From: Amycolatopsis sp. cg9
Lineage (GTDB): Bacteria > Actinomycetota > Actinomycetes > Mycobacteriales > Pseudonocardiaceae
Direction of reading: 5' to 3'
Assembly (NCBI RefSeq): GCF_041346945.1
Contig: NZ_CP166850.1
Location: 3,968,001-4,032,000, forward strand
Length of the DNA stretch: 64,000 bases
Of this stretch, positions 23,650 through 32,428 are shown piece by piece; positions within the stretch are counted from its first letter, which is position 1; each line of letters begins with the position of its first letter. The translations under genes and the position numbers were made by a program. The notes beneath the pieces were generated by a model that worked only from the letters and a program-made list of their open reading frames with translations, did not search any database and was not told the origin of the DNA.

Positions 23650-26386
23650 GACCGCGGCGGTGCGCCCACGCCGCCACCTCGGTCCGGTTGGCCAGGCCCA
23701 GCTTGGCCAGGACGCTGCGGACGTGGCTTTCCACCGTGCGCTCGGAAAGCACGAGCCGGTGCGCGATCTGCCGGTTGCTCAGCGCGCCGGCGACGAGCGC
23801 CGCGATCTCCCGTTCGCGGCCGGTCAGCGGGTCGGCCGCGGTCCGCGCCCGGTCGAGCAGTTCCGTGGCGCGCCGCAGCCAGCCCGGCATCCCGAGCCGC
23901 CGGGCCTCCTCGGCCGCTTGCCGGGCCAGGGTTTCCGCGCGCGGGAGGTCGCCGAGGACGACGAGCTCGGCCGCCAGCCGGACGCGGTTGTGCACGACGT
24001 AGGGCCGGGCGCCGAGCCGCGCGTCCCACGCGATCGCCGCCTCGAACAGCGGCACGGCTTCGTCGGGCCGGCCCAGCAACGCGGCCAGGCGGGCGGACCA
24101 GCTGCTGGAGCAGTCGCTGCAGAACGTGCCCGCGCCGGCGGAGCCGACCGGCGGCGCGTCGGCGAGCTGCTTGGCGAGCCACTCCGCGGTCTCGACGTCT
24201 TCGAACGCTTCGAGCAGCGGCAGCAGGTTCGGGCCGATCCCCGGTGACTGGCCGATGAAGTCGGGGTCGCGCAGGCGCGGGCGCAGGGCGTCGTACCCGG
24301 CCCGCGCTTCGTCGCGACGGCCGTCGAGCAGGGCGCACAGCGGACGGGAGACGATCGTGATCGGCAGCGGCGGCGCGATCGCCAGCAGCTCCTCGTACCC
24401 GGCGAGCAGCTCGGCCGGGTCGCCGAGGACCTCGGCCAGCTGCTGCGCGAACGCGAACGACATCCCGGCCGCGGACCGGTCTTCGGCCAGCTCCGCCGCC
24501 GCGAGTTCGCTCGCGAGCCGGTTCTGCGCGCGGGCCTCGTCGAACGCGCCGCGGTAGGCCGCGACCGACGCGCGCAGCCGCAGCTCGTGCCAGCGGACGA
24601 GCGGCAGCCGGGTCGTCGCGGCCAGCGCGGAGATCGCGGTGAGCTCGGCGTCGACGACGGGAACCGTGCCGACCTCGAACGCCGCGTCGAGCCGCCACTT
24701 GTGGCCCCACAGCGCCACGAGCGGCCGTCCCGTGCCGCCCAGCGCCACCGCGAGCGCGCCCAGCCGCAGCCGTTCGGCCAGCGGCAGCTCCGTCGGGCGG
24801 ATCTTCAGCCGGGCGCGGACGGCGTCGAGCCGTGCCTCCTGGTCGCCGGAGAGCTCCGCGAGGGCCATCGCCTCGTCGGCGGTCGCGACGGCTTCGGTCG
24901 CCCGCCCGTAGTCGGCCGCCACGGCCGCGGACTGCGCGAGCAGCTTGGCCCGCACCGCGCGGTCCGCGTCGGGGCCGAGCCCCGCCAGCGCGGACGCGGT
25001 GAGCTCCGCCATCCCGGGCAGCAGGTCGGGCGCCGACGTGTCCCGGACGACGAGCGCCGCGGCGGCGGCCAGCGCCGGATCGGACGTCAGCTCGGCGGCT
25101 TCGCGCGCGTGGCCGAAGCCGCGCGCGAAGCGGCCCGCCCGGTACTCCGCGGTCGCGAGGTCGACGAGCAGGGCGGCCAACCCGTCGTGGTGGCCCGCGC
25201 GACGACGGCAATCGAGTGCGAGCGACAGGAAGCGCGCGGCTTCGGTGAAGGCGAGCGCGCGGGTGGCGTCCCGCGCCGCCGCTTCGGCCCAGCCCGCCGC
25301 CCGGGCCAGCGCGTCCGGCGTCGCCGCCGACCGCAGCCAGTGCCCGGCCACGACCCCCGGCTCGGCGCGGTGTTCCAGCGCGGCCGCCGTCCGGGCGTGC
25401 AGGTCCTCGCGGACGCCCTGGTCGAGGTCGGCGTAGATCCCGTCGCGCACCACGGCGTGGGCGAACCGCCGGGACCCGGCCTCGGCGGGCAGCAGCACCC
25501 CGGCGCGCACCGCGCGGTCGAGCGCCGGGACGACGTCGCCGGCCGGCTGCCCGGCGACCTCGGCGACGACGTGCGCGTCGACCTCCTCGCCGAGCACCGA
25601 AGCGATCGCCAGCAGCTCGCGCGCGCCGTCGTCGAGCCCGGCGACGGTGGTGCGGACGAGGTGCCGCAGCTCCGCCTCGCCGCCGCCGCCGGTCGCGGAG
25701 GAGCGGGCGACCGCCTTGAGGTAGAGCGGGTTCCCGCCCGAGCGCCGCAGCGCGTCGCGGGCGTCGACGGCGGCCCGGCCGACCTCGGCGAGGTAGGCCC
25801 GGACGTCGGGTTCGGTCAGCGGGGCCAGGCGCAGGCTCTCCGTCCCGGGCCGGCCGAGCAGGTCGGGCAGGGCTTCGAAGAGCGGGCCGGCGGACCCGTT
25901 GTCCCGGTAGGTGGCGACGACGGCGAGCCGGGACCGGCGGATTTCCCCGGCCAGGTGCCGCAGCAGCCGCAGGGACGCTTCGTCGGCCCAGTGGACGTCT
26001 TCGAGGACGACGACGAGCCCGGCCGGCCCGGCCGCGGCGACCAGCGCGTCGGCGGCCACCGCGACGAACCGGAAGCGGGCCGCGACCAGGTCGGCGCCGT
26101 CGTGGTCGTCCAGGTCGGCCAGCGCGCGGGAGACCTGGGCACCCGCCTCCGGCAGCGCTTGGAGGACCCGGCGCCACGGCCACAGCGGCGGCGCGCCCGG
26201 GTCGTCGACGCACCGGCCCCACACGGCTTCGCGGTCCGTGACCGCCTCGACCAGCCGGGACTTGCCGATCCCCGCCGGGCCGCCGACGAGCACCAGCGCA
26301 CCGGTGCCCCCGGCCGCCGCGGCGAGCCACGCGCGCAGTTCGGCCGCGGCACCGGCCCGCCCGACGAACGGCTCGCTGCGCGTCAC
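23636..26386 (-). CDS. LuxR family ATPase regulator (LAL type)
   Basis: 916 residues, the size of large ATP-binding LuxR (LAL) regulators. N-terminal AAA/NB domain: FVGRAGAAAELRAWL, Walker A GGPAGIGKSRL, Walker B region VVVLEDVHWADEASL. A long middle region of helical, TPR-like repeats follows. The C-terminal HTH is LTGREREIAALVAGALSNRQ, then LSERTVESHVRSVLAKLG. Such proteins use ATP to switch on secondary metabolism or sugar genes (MalT is the model). GTG 26386 is chosen because it opens right before the conserved FVGR and has GATACT six bases upstream; earlier in-frame codons would run into the divergent gene's control region. Confidence 0.88.
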   Translation of the reverse strand: MTRSEPFVGRAGAAAELRAWLAAAAGGTGALVLVGGPAGIGKSRLVEAVTDREAVWGRCVDDPGAPPLWPWRRVLQALPEAGAQVSRALADLDDHDGADLVAARFRFVAVAADALVAAAGPAGLVVVLEDVHWADEASLRLLRHLAGEIRRSRLAVVATYRDNGSAGPLFEALPDLLGRPGTESLRLAPLTEPDVRAYLAEVGRAAVDARDALRRSGGNPLYLKAVARSSATGGGGEAELRHLVRTTVAGLDDGARELLAIASVLGEEVDAHVVAEVAGQPAGDVVPALDRAVRAGVLLPAEAGSRRFAHAVVRDGIYADLDQGVREDLHARTAAALEHRAEPGVVAGHWLRSAATPDALARAAGWAEAAARDATRALAFTEAARFLSLALDCRRRAGHHDGLAALLVDLATAEYRAGRFARGFGHAREAAELTSDPALAAAAALVVRDTSAPDLLPGMAELTASALAGLGPDADRAVRAKLLAQSAAVAADYGRATEAVATADEAMALAELSGDQEARLDAVRARLKIRPTELPLAERLRLGALAVALGGTGRPLVALWGHKWRLDAAFEVGTVPVVDAELTAISALAATTRLPLVRWHELRLRASVAAYRGAFDEARAQNRLASELAAAELAEDRSAAGMSFAFAQQLAEVLGDPAELLAGYEELLAIAPPLPITIVSRPLCALLDGRRDEARAGYDALRPRLRDPDFIGQSPGIGPNLLPLLEAFEDVETAEWLAKQLADAPPVGSAGAGTFCSDCSSSWSARLAALLGRPDEAVPLFEAAIAWDARLGARPYVVHNRVRLAAELVVLGDLPRAETLARQAAEEARRLGMPGWLRRATELLDRARTAADPLTGREREIAALVAGALSNRQIAHRLVLSERTVESHVRSVLAKLGLANRTEVAAWAHRRGLTAG

Positions 26387-26496
26387 CCGAGCAGTATCCC
26401 CTGCGTGCCCGGTTTCAGTGCCCTTCTCCGTACTGGCACTGATGTCGCCGTCGCCGCCCCGGGCGAGAGTCGACGGCACAGCGGAAGGAGCACCCC

Positions 26497-27054
26497 ATGC
26501 ACGCCACCATCCACCAGTTCCGGGGGCCACTCGGGACCCACGGCTTCGGCGCGGACGCCCTCGGCGCCTGCACGCTCACCCAGCTCGGCGGCCTGGCCGG
26601 CGCCGTCGTCACGTTCTGGCCCGACGCCGCCACCGCGGGCGAAGCCGCCGCCCGCAGGCCGGCCGGGACGACCTGGCTCGAGTCCGGCGCGTACCGGGTC
26701 GTCGAAGCGCACTCGGCGTCCGGCGCGGCCGCCTACGCCCAGGTCACCTGGTTCGACGGGCCCCGGGGCGCCGAGCAGTCGGCCGCCGAGCTGCGCGCGG
26801 GCCGCGAGCGGATCTGGCCCGCCGTCCGCGACCTGGAGGGCGTCGGGACGACCTACGCGCTGCTCGGCGACGACCGTTCCCTGGTCGTCGTGGCCCTCTC
26901 CGCGTCGATGGCGACGATCGAGGCCACCCAGGACGCGATCATGGCCACCGAGCTGCTGCCCGGCGAGGACCCCGCGCTGCTGCCCGGCCCGGACCGCGTC
27001 GACGTCCACCGCGTTTCGCACGCGGCCCTGCCGGCCCCGGCGGGTGCGCGATGA
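26497..27054 (+). CDS. Hypothetical protein, probable dimeric alpha/beta-barrel (ABM-like)
   Basis: 185 residues with a good ribosome site (GAAGGAG) before ATG 26497. Two related halves, GGLAGAVVTFWPDAATAGEAAA early and STYALLGDDRSLVVVALSAS late, look like the strand-helix pattern of ferredoxin-like antibiotic-biosynthesis-monooxygenase folds. This is a fold guess, not a family match. Divergent from the LuxR ATPase regulator, which may control it. Its stop overlaps the start of the YceI gene (ATGA), so the two are translated together. Confidence 0.6.
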   Translation: MHATIHQFRGPLGTHGFGADALGACTLTQLGGLAGAVVTFWPDAATAGEAAARRPAGTTWLESGAYRVVEAHSASGAAAYAQVTWFDGPRGAEQSAAELRAGRERIWPAVRDLEGVGTTYALLGDDRSLVVVALSASMATIEATQDAIMATELLPGEDPALLPGPDRVDVHRVSHAALPAPAGAR

Positions 27055-27554
27055 GCCCGCGCACCGCCCCCGCGCTCCGCGCCGGGACGTGGACCGTCCG
27101 CACCGGCCGGACGACGGCGTCGTTCGAGGTCCGCAACTTCGGGTTCAACCGCGTCCGCGGCACGATCCCGGTCCGCGCGGGCACCGTCGAGGTGACCGGC
27201 GGCGGGGTGACCGCCGTCCGCGCGGAGCTCGACCTCGCCGCGCTCGGCACGGAGAACCCCCGGCGTGACGCCGACCTGCGGAAGCCGAACCTGCTCGACA
27301 GCGGCGCCCACCCGGACCTGACGTTCACGGCCACCGGTGTCCGGCGCCGTGACGAGGGCTGGGAGGTCACCGGTGGACTCCGGCTGCGCGGGACGTCGTG
27401 CCCGCTGACGCTGGCCGTCGAGCCGGTCACCGCGACCCGGGTGCGGGCGACGGGGACGCTGGACCGGGCCCCACTGGGCATGCGGGTGCCGCGCGCGGTG
27501 ATCGGCCGGTACGTCCGGATCGACGTCGAAGCGGAGCTCGAGCCGCCTAGCTGA
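27051..27554 (+). CDS. YceI family lipid-binding protein
   Basis: 167 residues, a single YceI lipocalin-like barrel: RAGTWTVRTGRTTASFEVRN, VRGTIPVRAGTVEV, the NPRRDADLRKPNLLDSGAHPD region (split here for length, ~75-95) and LRLRGTSCPLTLAVE. YceI proteins bind isoprenoid or amide lipids in a beta-barrel; some act in polyisoprenoid metabolism. No signal peptide, so it is predicted cytoplasmic, unlike E. coli YceI. Coupled to the preceding gene by ATGA. Ends 8 bp inside the end of the rhomboid gene. Confidence 0.85.
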   Translation: MSPRTAPALRAGTWTVRTGRTTASFEVRNFGFNRVRGTIPVRAGTVEVTGGGVTAVRAELDLAALGTENPRRDADLRKPNLLDSGAHPDLTFTATGVRRRDEGWEVTGGLRLRGTSCPLTLAVEPVTATRVRATGTLDRAPLGMRVPRAVIGRYVRIDVEAELEPPS

Positions 27555-28203
27555 GGTCCTTGGGGAGCAGGGTGGTCGCCGGGTCGGGGGCGGCGACCGC
27601 CTTGCGCCTGCGGTCGCGGAACAGCCAGCCGCCGATGATGCCGCCGGCGAACCCGAACAGGTGGCCCTGCCAGCTGATCCCCTCGTCGGTCGGCAGCAGG
27701 GACGTGAACTGGTAGGCGAAGCAGAGCGCCATCACGATCCCGAGCACGATGTCGATCGGGTGCCGGTCGAACAGGCCGCGCACGAGTACGTAGCCGAAGT
27801 AGCCGAAGACCAGGCCGCTGGCGCCGACCGTGACCGTGTTCGACGGGGCCGTGAACCAGACGCCGGCACCGCTGGCGACGATGATCAGCGCGCTCACGCC
27901 GAGCCACTTCTTCACCCCGCGGTAGGCGGCGAGGAAGCCGAACACGAACAGCGGGCCCGAGTTGAGTTCGAGGTGACCCCAGTTGGCGTGCACGAACGTC
28001 GAGCTGAAGATGTCCGGCAGCGACGCCGGATCGCGGGCCTCGATGCCGAGGTCCCGGCTGATCGCGTAGTCGCCGAGGGCGCTCACGATCTGCACCACCC
28101 ACAGCACGGCCAGCAGGCCCACCATGGCCCAGAGGGCCTTCTTGGCCTCGGCGATCATCGCTTCGGCCTCGCTGCGGCCCGGGCCTTCACCGGTCGTGCT
28201 CAT
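27547..28203 (-). CDS. Rhomboid intramembrane serine protease
   Basis: 218 residues with six hydrophobic segments. Catalytic dyad Ser129 in GASGLVFG and His181 in GHLFGFAGG, plus the family HANWGHLELN with Asn81 (oxyanion). It cleaves single-pass membrane proteins within or near the membrane. The N-terminal ~25 residues are cytoplasmic; a basic tail ends the protein. ATG 28203 follows a GGGGGAGAG site. The substrate is unknown. No obvious partner gene; FolP2 is divergent. Confidence 0.88.
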   Translation of the reverse strand: MSTTGEGPGRSEAEAMIAEAKKALWAMVGLLAVLWVVQIVSALGDYAISRDLGIEARDPASLPDIFSSTFVHANWGHLELNSGPLFVFGFLAAYRGVKKWLGVSALIIVASGAGVWFTAPSNTVTVGASGLVFGYFGYVLVRGLFDRHPIDIVLGIVMALCFAYQFTSLLPTDEGISWQGHLFGFAGGIIGGWLFRDRRRKAVAAPDPATTLLPKDLS

Positions 28204-28299
28204 GTCTCTCCCCCTGCTCGGTTGCGCGCGCAGGATAACCGGCCCGCGGCCCCGGGAGCGGCGTTTCGGACCCAGCTGTGACCTGGCAGGGTGAGGAGC

Positions 28300-29175
28300 A
28301 TGACGTCACACCGGCCGGAGGTGGTCTTCCGGGGCCGTCGCATGCCCGGCGACCGCGCGTTGGTCATGGCAATCGTGAACCGCACCCCCGATTCGTTCTA
28401 CGACAAGGGCGCGACCTTCGCCGAGGACGCCGCCCGCGAAGCCGTGGACCGCGCGGTCGCGGCCGGGGCCGACATCGTGGACATCGGGGGCGTCAAGGCG
28501 GGCGAGGGCCCCGAGATCGACGTCGACGAGGAGAGCCGGCGCGTGGTGCCGTTCGTCGCCGAGGTGCGGGACCGCCACCCCGGGCTGGTGATCAGCGTCG
28601 ACACGTGGCGGCACGAGGTCGGCCGCCAGGCCTGCGAGGCCGGCGCCGACCTGCTCAACGACACCTGGGCCGGCGCCGACCCGAAGCTGGTCGAGGTCGC
28701 CGCCGAGTTCGGCGCGGGCTACGTCTGCTCCCACGTCGGGGGCATGCCGGTGCGGACCGACCCGTACCCCGCGCCGACCCCGGAACGCCCGTTCTGGCCG
28801 CGCTACGACGACGTCGTCGCGGACGTGGTCGCCGAGCTGACGACGGCGGCCGAGCGGACGGTCGCCGCCGGGGTCCCGCGCGGCGGCGTGCTCGTCGACC
28901 CGACGTTCGACTTCGGCAAGAGCACCCGCCACGGCCTCGAGCTGCTCCGCCACTTCGACCGCCTGGTGGCGACCGGCTGGCCGGTGCTGGTCGCGCTGTC
29001 GAACAAGGACCTGATCGGCGAGACCCTCGACGTCGAAGCCCGCGACCGCCTGGCGGGCACCCTCGCGGCGACGGCGATCGCGGCGCACGCGGGCGCCGCG
29101 ATCTTCCGCGCCCACAACGTCCGCGAGACCCGGGAAGCCGTGGCGGCGGTCGCCGGACTGTCTACTGTGGACTGA
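28300..29175 (+). CDS. folP2: Dihydropteroate synthase-like FolP2
   Basis: 291 residues. The TIM-barrel DHPS fold with the FolP2-specific opening VMAIVNRTPDSFYDKG (housekeeping FolP1 reads NVTPDSFSDGG), then DIVDIGGVKAGEG, ISVDTWRHEV, DLLNDTWAGADP, VDPTFDFGKSTRHG and VALSNKDLIGE. In mycobacteria this paralogue does not replace FolP1, and its true reaction is unsettled. There it sits next to glucosyl-3-phosphoglycerate synthase (gpgS), which is not here. Start: ATG 28300, with CAGGGT seven bases upstream; GTG 28291 is in frame but shares GTGAGGAG with a ribosome site too close to either. The 3' end overlaps the methyltransferase gene by 14 bp. Confidence 0.88.
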   Translation: MTSHRPEVVFRGRRMPGDRALVMAIVNRTPDSFYDKGATFAEDAAREAVDRAVAAGADIVDIGGVKAGEGPEIDVDEESRRVVPFVAEVRDRHPGLVISVDTWRHEVGRQACEAGADLLNDTWAGADPKLVEVAAEFGAGYVCSHVGGMPVRTDPYPAPTPERPFWPRYDDVVADVVAELTTAAERTVAAGVPRGGVLVDPTFDFGKSTRHGLELLRHFDRLVATGWPVLVALSNKDLIGETLDVEARDRLAGTLAATAIAAHAGAAIFRAHNVRETREAVAAVAGLSTVD

Positions 29176-30232
29176 GCCGCCAGAGGGACGTGACCTCCGC
29201 GGCCCTGGCCCGGTGCAGGGGATCCGCCGGATCGAGCGCGCGGGGGTGCCGGGCCGGTGTCCCGGTCCGGTCCACCACCCGCAGGCCCGCCGCTTCGATC
29301 CAACCGAGGAGCTGCTCGCGCGGGCGCAGGCCCAGGTGCTCGGCGAGGTCGGACAGCACCAGCCACGCCTCGCCGTCCGGGGTCAGGTGGCGGCGGGACC
29401 GGTCGAGGAAGCCGCGCAGCATCCGGTGGCCCGGGTCGTACACCGCGTGGTCGAGCGGTGTGCGCGGGCGGCCGGGGAGCCACGGCGGGTTCGCCACCAC
29501 CAGCGGGGCGCGGCCGGGCGGGAACAGGTCCGTCCGCACGACTTCCGTGCGCGCGCCGAAGCCCAGCCGGGCCAGGTTCTCCCGCGCGCAGGCGACCGCC
29601 CGCGCCGAGGCGTCGGTGGCCACCACCCGCCCGACCCCGCGGTGGGCGAGGACGGCGGCCAGCACGCCGGTGCCGGTGCCGATGTCGAACGCCAGCTCCG
29701 CGCCGGGCAACGGCGCGGCGGCGACCAGCTCGACGTACTCCGGCCGCAGCGGCGCGAAAACGCCGTAGTGGGGGTGGATCCGCGCGCCGAGCGCGGGGAC
29801 GGTGACGCCCTCGCGGCGCCATTCGGCGGCGCTCAGCACCCCGAGCAGTTCCCGCAGCGGCACGGCCGCCGGCCCGGCCGAGGAGGGGTAGACGCCGGTG
29901 CACGCCGCCCGGACGTCCGGTGCCCGGCGCAGGGGCACGACGTACCCGGGATCGAGGGGGACGTAGAGCAGCGAAAGGAGCCGGGCCCGGCGGGCGCGGT
30001 CCGCCCGGTACCGCGCGAAGTCGTCCGGCGGCGGGGGCGGGAGGCGCCGGCCGAGCGCGTCCAGGAGCCGCCGCGCCGCCGGGTAGTCGCCGCGCCAGAG
30101 CAGCGCGACGCCGGACGAAACCGTGCGGAAGGCGGCCGCGGCGGACAGGCGGTCGTCGGCGAGGACCGCCTGCCGCGAAGGTGGGGAAAACAACCGGCGA
30201 TCGGGTTCGCCGGGCACGACGAGGTGAGCCAT
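29162..30232 (-). CDS. SAM-dependent methyltransferase (HemK/N5-glutamine type)
   Basis: 356 residues. The C-terminal ~200 residues are a class I methyltransferase: LAFDIGTGTGVLAAVLAH (SAM site), VVATDASARAVACARENL, and NPPWLPGRP, the NPPY-like motif of N-methyltransferases acting on glutamine, adenine or cytosine. The N-terminal ~140 residues are specific to an actinomycete subgroup (compare DUF7059 proteins). It may modify a release factor or ribosomal protein, but the substrate is unproved and a second PrmC would be expected elsewhere. ATG 30232 has no clear ribosome site; an earlier in-frame start cannot be excluded. Confidence 0.8.
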   Translation of the reverse strand: MAHLVVPGEPDRRLFSPPSRQAVLADDRLSAAAAFRTVSSGVALLWRGDYPAARRLLDALGRRLPPPPPDDFARYRADRARRARLLSLLYVPLDPGYVVPLRRAPDVRAACTGVYPSSAGPAAVPLRELLGVLSAAEWRREGVTVPALGARIHPHYGVFAPLRPEYVELVAAAPLPGAELAFDIGTGTGVLAAVLAHRGVGRVVATDASARAVACARENLARLGFGARTEVVRTDLFPPGRAPLVVANPPWLPGRPRTPLDHAVYDPGHRMLRGFLDRSRRHLTPDGEAWLVLSDLAEHLGLRPREQLLGWIEAAGLRVVDRTGTPARHPRALDPADPLHRARAAEVTSLWRLSPQ

Positions 30233-30398
30233 GGGAAGGAGGTCCGTTCGTTGCCGCGGGCACGTCGAAGAACCCGCGAGAGGGCGGGTGTGCGGGAGGT
30301 CCTGAGCGGGAACTAGCTCAGGACGGCGGCATGAACGGGGTTCGTCACCCTTCGACCCTAGCCTTCGTGGCGTACAAAGGGTGCAGAGGTGATGCCGG

Positions 30399-31520
30399 AT
30401 GACGGTGGTGCGGCGGGAAAAGCGTCGCCGGTGGGCGGTCGTCGCGGCCGTGGCCGCGGTTCTCGTCTCCGTTCCTTCGGTGCTCAGCGCGCTCGCGCCC
30501 GCCGGGGCGGCGGCCGACCCCGCCAAGCTGCGCGACCTCGTCCTGGCCTCCGCCGGACGGCCGTACCAGGGTTACGCCGAAAGCGCGGGTTCGCTGGCCC
30601 TGCCCGAACTGCCGAACCTCGGCGCCGTCACCGCGCTCTTCTCCATGCGGACGCCGATGCGCGCCTGGTACGCCGGGCCCGACCGCTACCGGGTCGACAT
30701 CCTCGGCACCGCCGGCGAGCACGACCTCTACCGGCTGCCCGACGGCGAATACACGTGGGACTACGGCGACAACACGCTGACCGAGCTGATCGGCGAGCCC
30801 GCCGTCCGGCTCCCGCGGGCCGCGGACCTGCTGCCGCCCGAGCTCGCGCGGCGGATCCTGCGCGCGGGCCGGGGCGACCCGGTGAGCGCGCTGCCCGGCC
30901 GCAACGTCGCCGGCGTCGCCGCGTCCGGGTTCCGGCTCGTCCCCGCCGACCCGGACACGACCATCGGCCGGGTGGACCTCTGGGCGGACCCGGCGACCGG
31001 GGTGGCCGTGCGGGTCGAGGTGACCGCGCGCGGGCAGCAGGCCCCGATCCTGGTCACCGAGTTCCAGGAGCTGGCGCAGACCACACCGGTCGTCGAGGCC
31101 CCGCGGCCGGTGCTCGGGTCCGGCTTCACCGTGGCGAGCGCCCCGGACGTCTCGGACACCCTCGGCGCCTTCAACCAGGTCCCGCTGCCGTCGGCGCTCG
31201 CCGGGCGGCCGGTGACGTCGTCGGACTTCGGCGGTGTCCAGGGCGCCGCGCTCTACGGCCGCGGGCTGGCCTCCTTCGCGGTGATCGCCGTGCCGCGCGC
31301 GGTCGCCAACGCGGCGAGCGACGCCGCCGGGAAGGCGGGCGCGGTGCAGGTCAAGCTGGCCGCCGGGACGGTGGTGCAGCTGTCGATCACGCCGTTGTCG
31401 CTCGCGATCGTCCGCTCGGCCGTCTCCCGCCGCTCCTACCTGCTGGCCGGGACGGTGACGGCCGACGTCCTGAAGTCCGTCGCGGACGAGCTGTCCCGGC
31501 TGCGGCGGAGCGGCCGATGA
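30399..31520 (+). CDS. Exported LolA/RseB-like protein coupled to an ABC exporter
   Basis: 373 residues. After a basic N-terminus, WAVVAAVAAVLVSVPSVLSAL is a signal anchor or signal peptide ending near AGAAAD. The rest resembles the LolA/LppX/RseB half-barrel that binds lipid chains: YAESAGSLALPELP, YAGPDRYRVDILG, DLYRLPDGEYTWDYG and VDLWADPATGVAVRVEV. The N-terminal strands are strongest; no zinc or catalytic motif is seen. The stop overlaps the ABC ATPase start (ATGA), so the three genes form one unit. A lipid-carrier or sensor role for the exporter is inference. Confidence 0.72.
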   Translation: MTVVRREKRRRWAVVAAVAAVLVSVPSVLSALAPAGAAADPAKLRDLVLASAGRPYQGYAESAGSLALPELPNLGAVTALFSMRTPMRAWYAGPDRYRVDILGTAGEHDLYRLPDGEYTWDYGDNTLTELIGEPAVRLPRAADLLPPELARRILRAGRGDPVSALPGRNVAGVAASGFRLVPADPDTTIGRVDLWADPATGVAVRVEVTARGQQAPILVTEFQELAQTTPVVEAPRPVLGSGFTVASAPDVSDTLGAFNQVPLPSALAGRPVTSSDFGGVQGAALYGRGLASFAVIAVPRAVANAASDAAGKAGAVQVKLAAGTVVQLSITPLSLAIVRSAVSRRSYLLAGTVTADVLKSVADELSRLRRSGR

Positions 31521-32428
31521 TCGTCACGCGCGCGCTCACCAAGGCCTACGGCCGCACCGTCGCCGTGAACGCGGTCGACCTCGACGTCCGCGAAGGCGAC
31601 CGCTACGGCTTCCTCGGCCCGAACGGCTCGGGCAAGACCACCCTGGTCCGGATGCTGCTCGGCCTCGTCTACGCGTCCAGCGGGGAGATCGAGGTGCTCG
31701 GCAAGCCGGTGCCGAAGCGGGTCGCCGAGGTGCTGCCCGAGGTCGGCGCGCTCGTCGAAGGCCCGGCCGCCTACCCGCACCTGTCCGGACGGCGGAACCT
31801 GGCGCTGCTCGACGCGGCCGGGCGGGGCGGCGGGCGGCGCACGCGACGGCGCCGCATCGACGAAGCACTGGAGCAGGTCGGGCTCGGCGGGGTCGACCAG
31901 CGGCCGGTCAAGGCGTACTCGCTCGGCATGCGGCAGCGGCTCGGGCTGGCCGGCGCGCTGCTGCGCAAGCCCCGGCTGCTGATCCTGGACGAGCCGACGA
32001 ACGGCCTCGACCCGCAGGGCATCAAGGAGATCCGGGAGCTGCTGACCGCGCTGAACGCGGGCGGCACCACGGTGTTCCTCTCCAGCCACCTGCTGGCCGA
32101 GGTGGAGCAGCTGTGCACCCGCGTCGGCGTCGTCGACCGGGGCCGGCTGGTGCTGGAAGAGGACCTGGCCGCGCTGCGGGCCGAGACCGGCCGGGTGCTG
32201 GTCGGGACGCCGGACCCCGCGGCGGCGGCCGCGGTCCTCGACGGGCAGCTCGAAGCCCGCGACGGCGACCGGCTGGTCATCCGGCACGCCGACCCGGCGG
32301 CGCTGAACGCGCTGCTCGTCGAAGCGGGGGTGCGCGTGACGTCGATCCACGCCGAGCAGCGGACCCTGGAACAGGTGGTCCTCGACGTGACGGGTCCGGG
32401 CTCGGACCGGTTCGGGGCGGCCGGGTGA
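31517..32428 (+). CDS. ABC transporter ATP-binding protein (export type)
   Basis: 303 residues. Walker A FLGPNGSGKTTLVRM, signature YSLGMRQRLGLAGALL, Walker B LLILDEPTNGLDP and the switch His in VFLSSHLLAEVEQ. The C-terminal ~75 residues (RVLVGTPDPAAAAAV) form the usual extra domain of bacitracin-type or ABC-2 exporters. It should power the membrane protein encoded next (GTGA overlap). Substrate unknown; antibiotic or lipid export are options. Confidence 0.92.
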   Translation: MIVTRALTKAYGRTVAVNAVDLDVREGDRYGFLGPNGSGKTTLVRMLLGLVYASSGEIEVLGKPVPKRVAEVLPEVGALVEGPAAYPHLSGRRNLALLDAAGRGGGRRTRRRRIDEALEQVGLGGVDQRPVKAYSLGMRQRLGLAGALLRKPRLLILDEPTNGLDPQGIKEIRELLTALNAGGTTVFLSSHLLAEVEQLCTRVGVVDRGRLVLEEDLAALRAETGRVLVGTPDPAAAAAVLDGQLEARDGDRLVIRHADPAALNALLVEAGVRVTSIHAEQRTLEQVVLDVTGPGSDRFGAAG

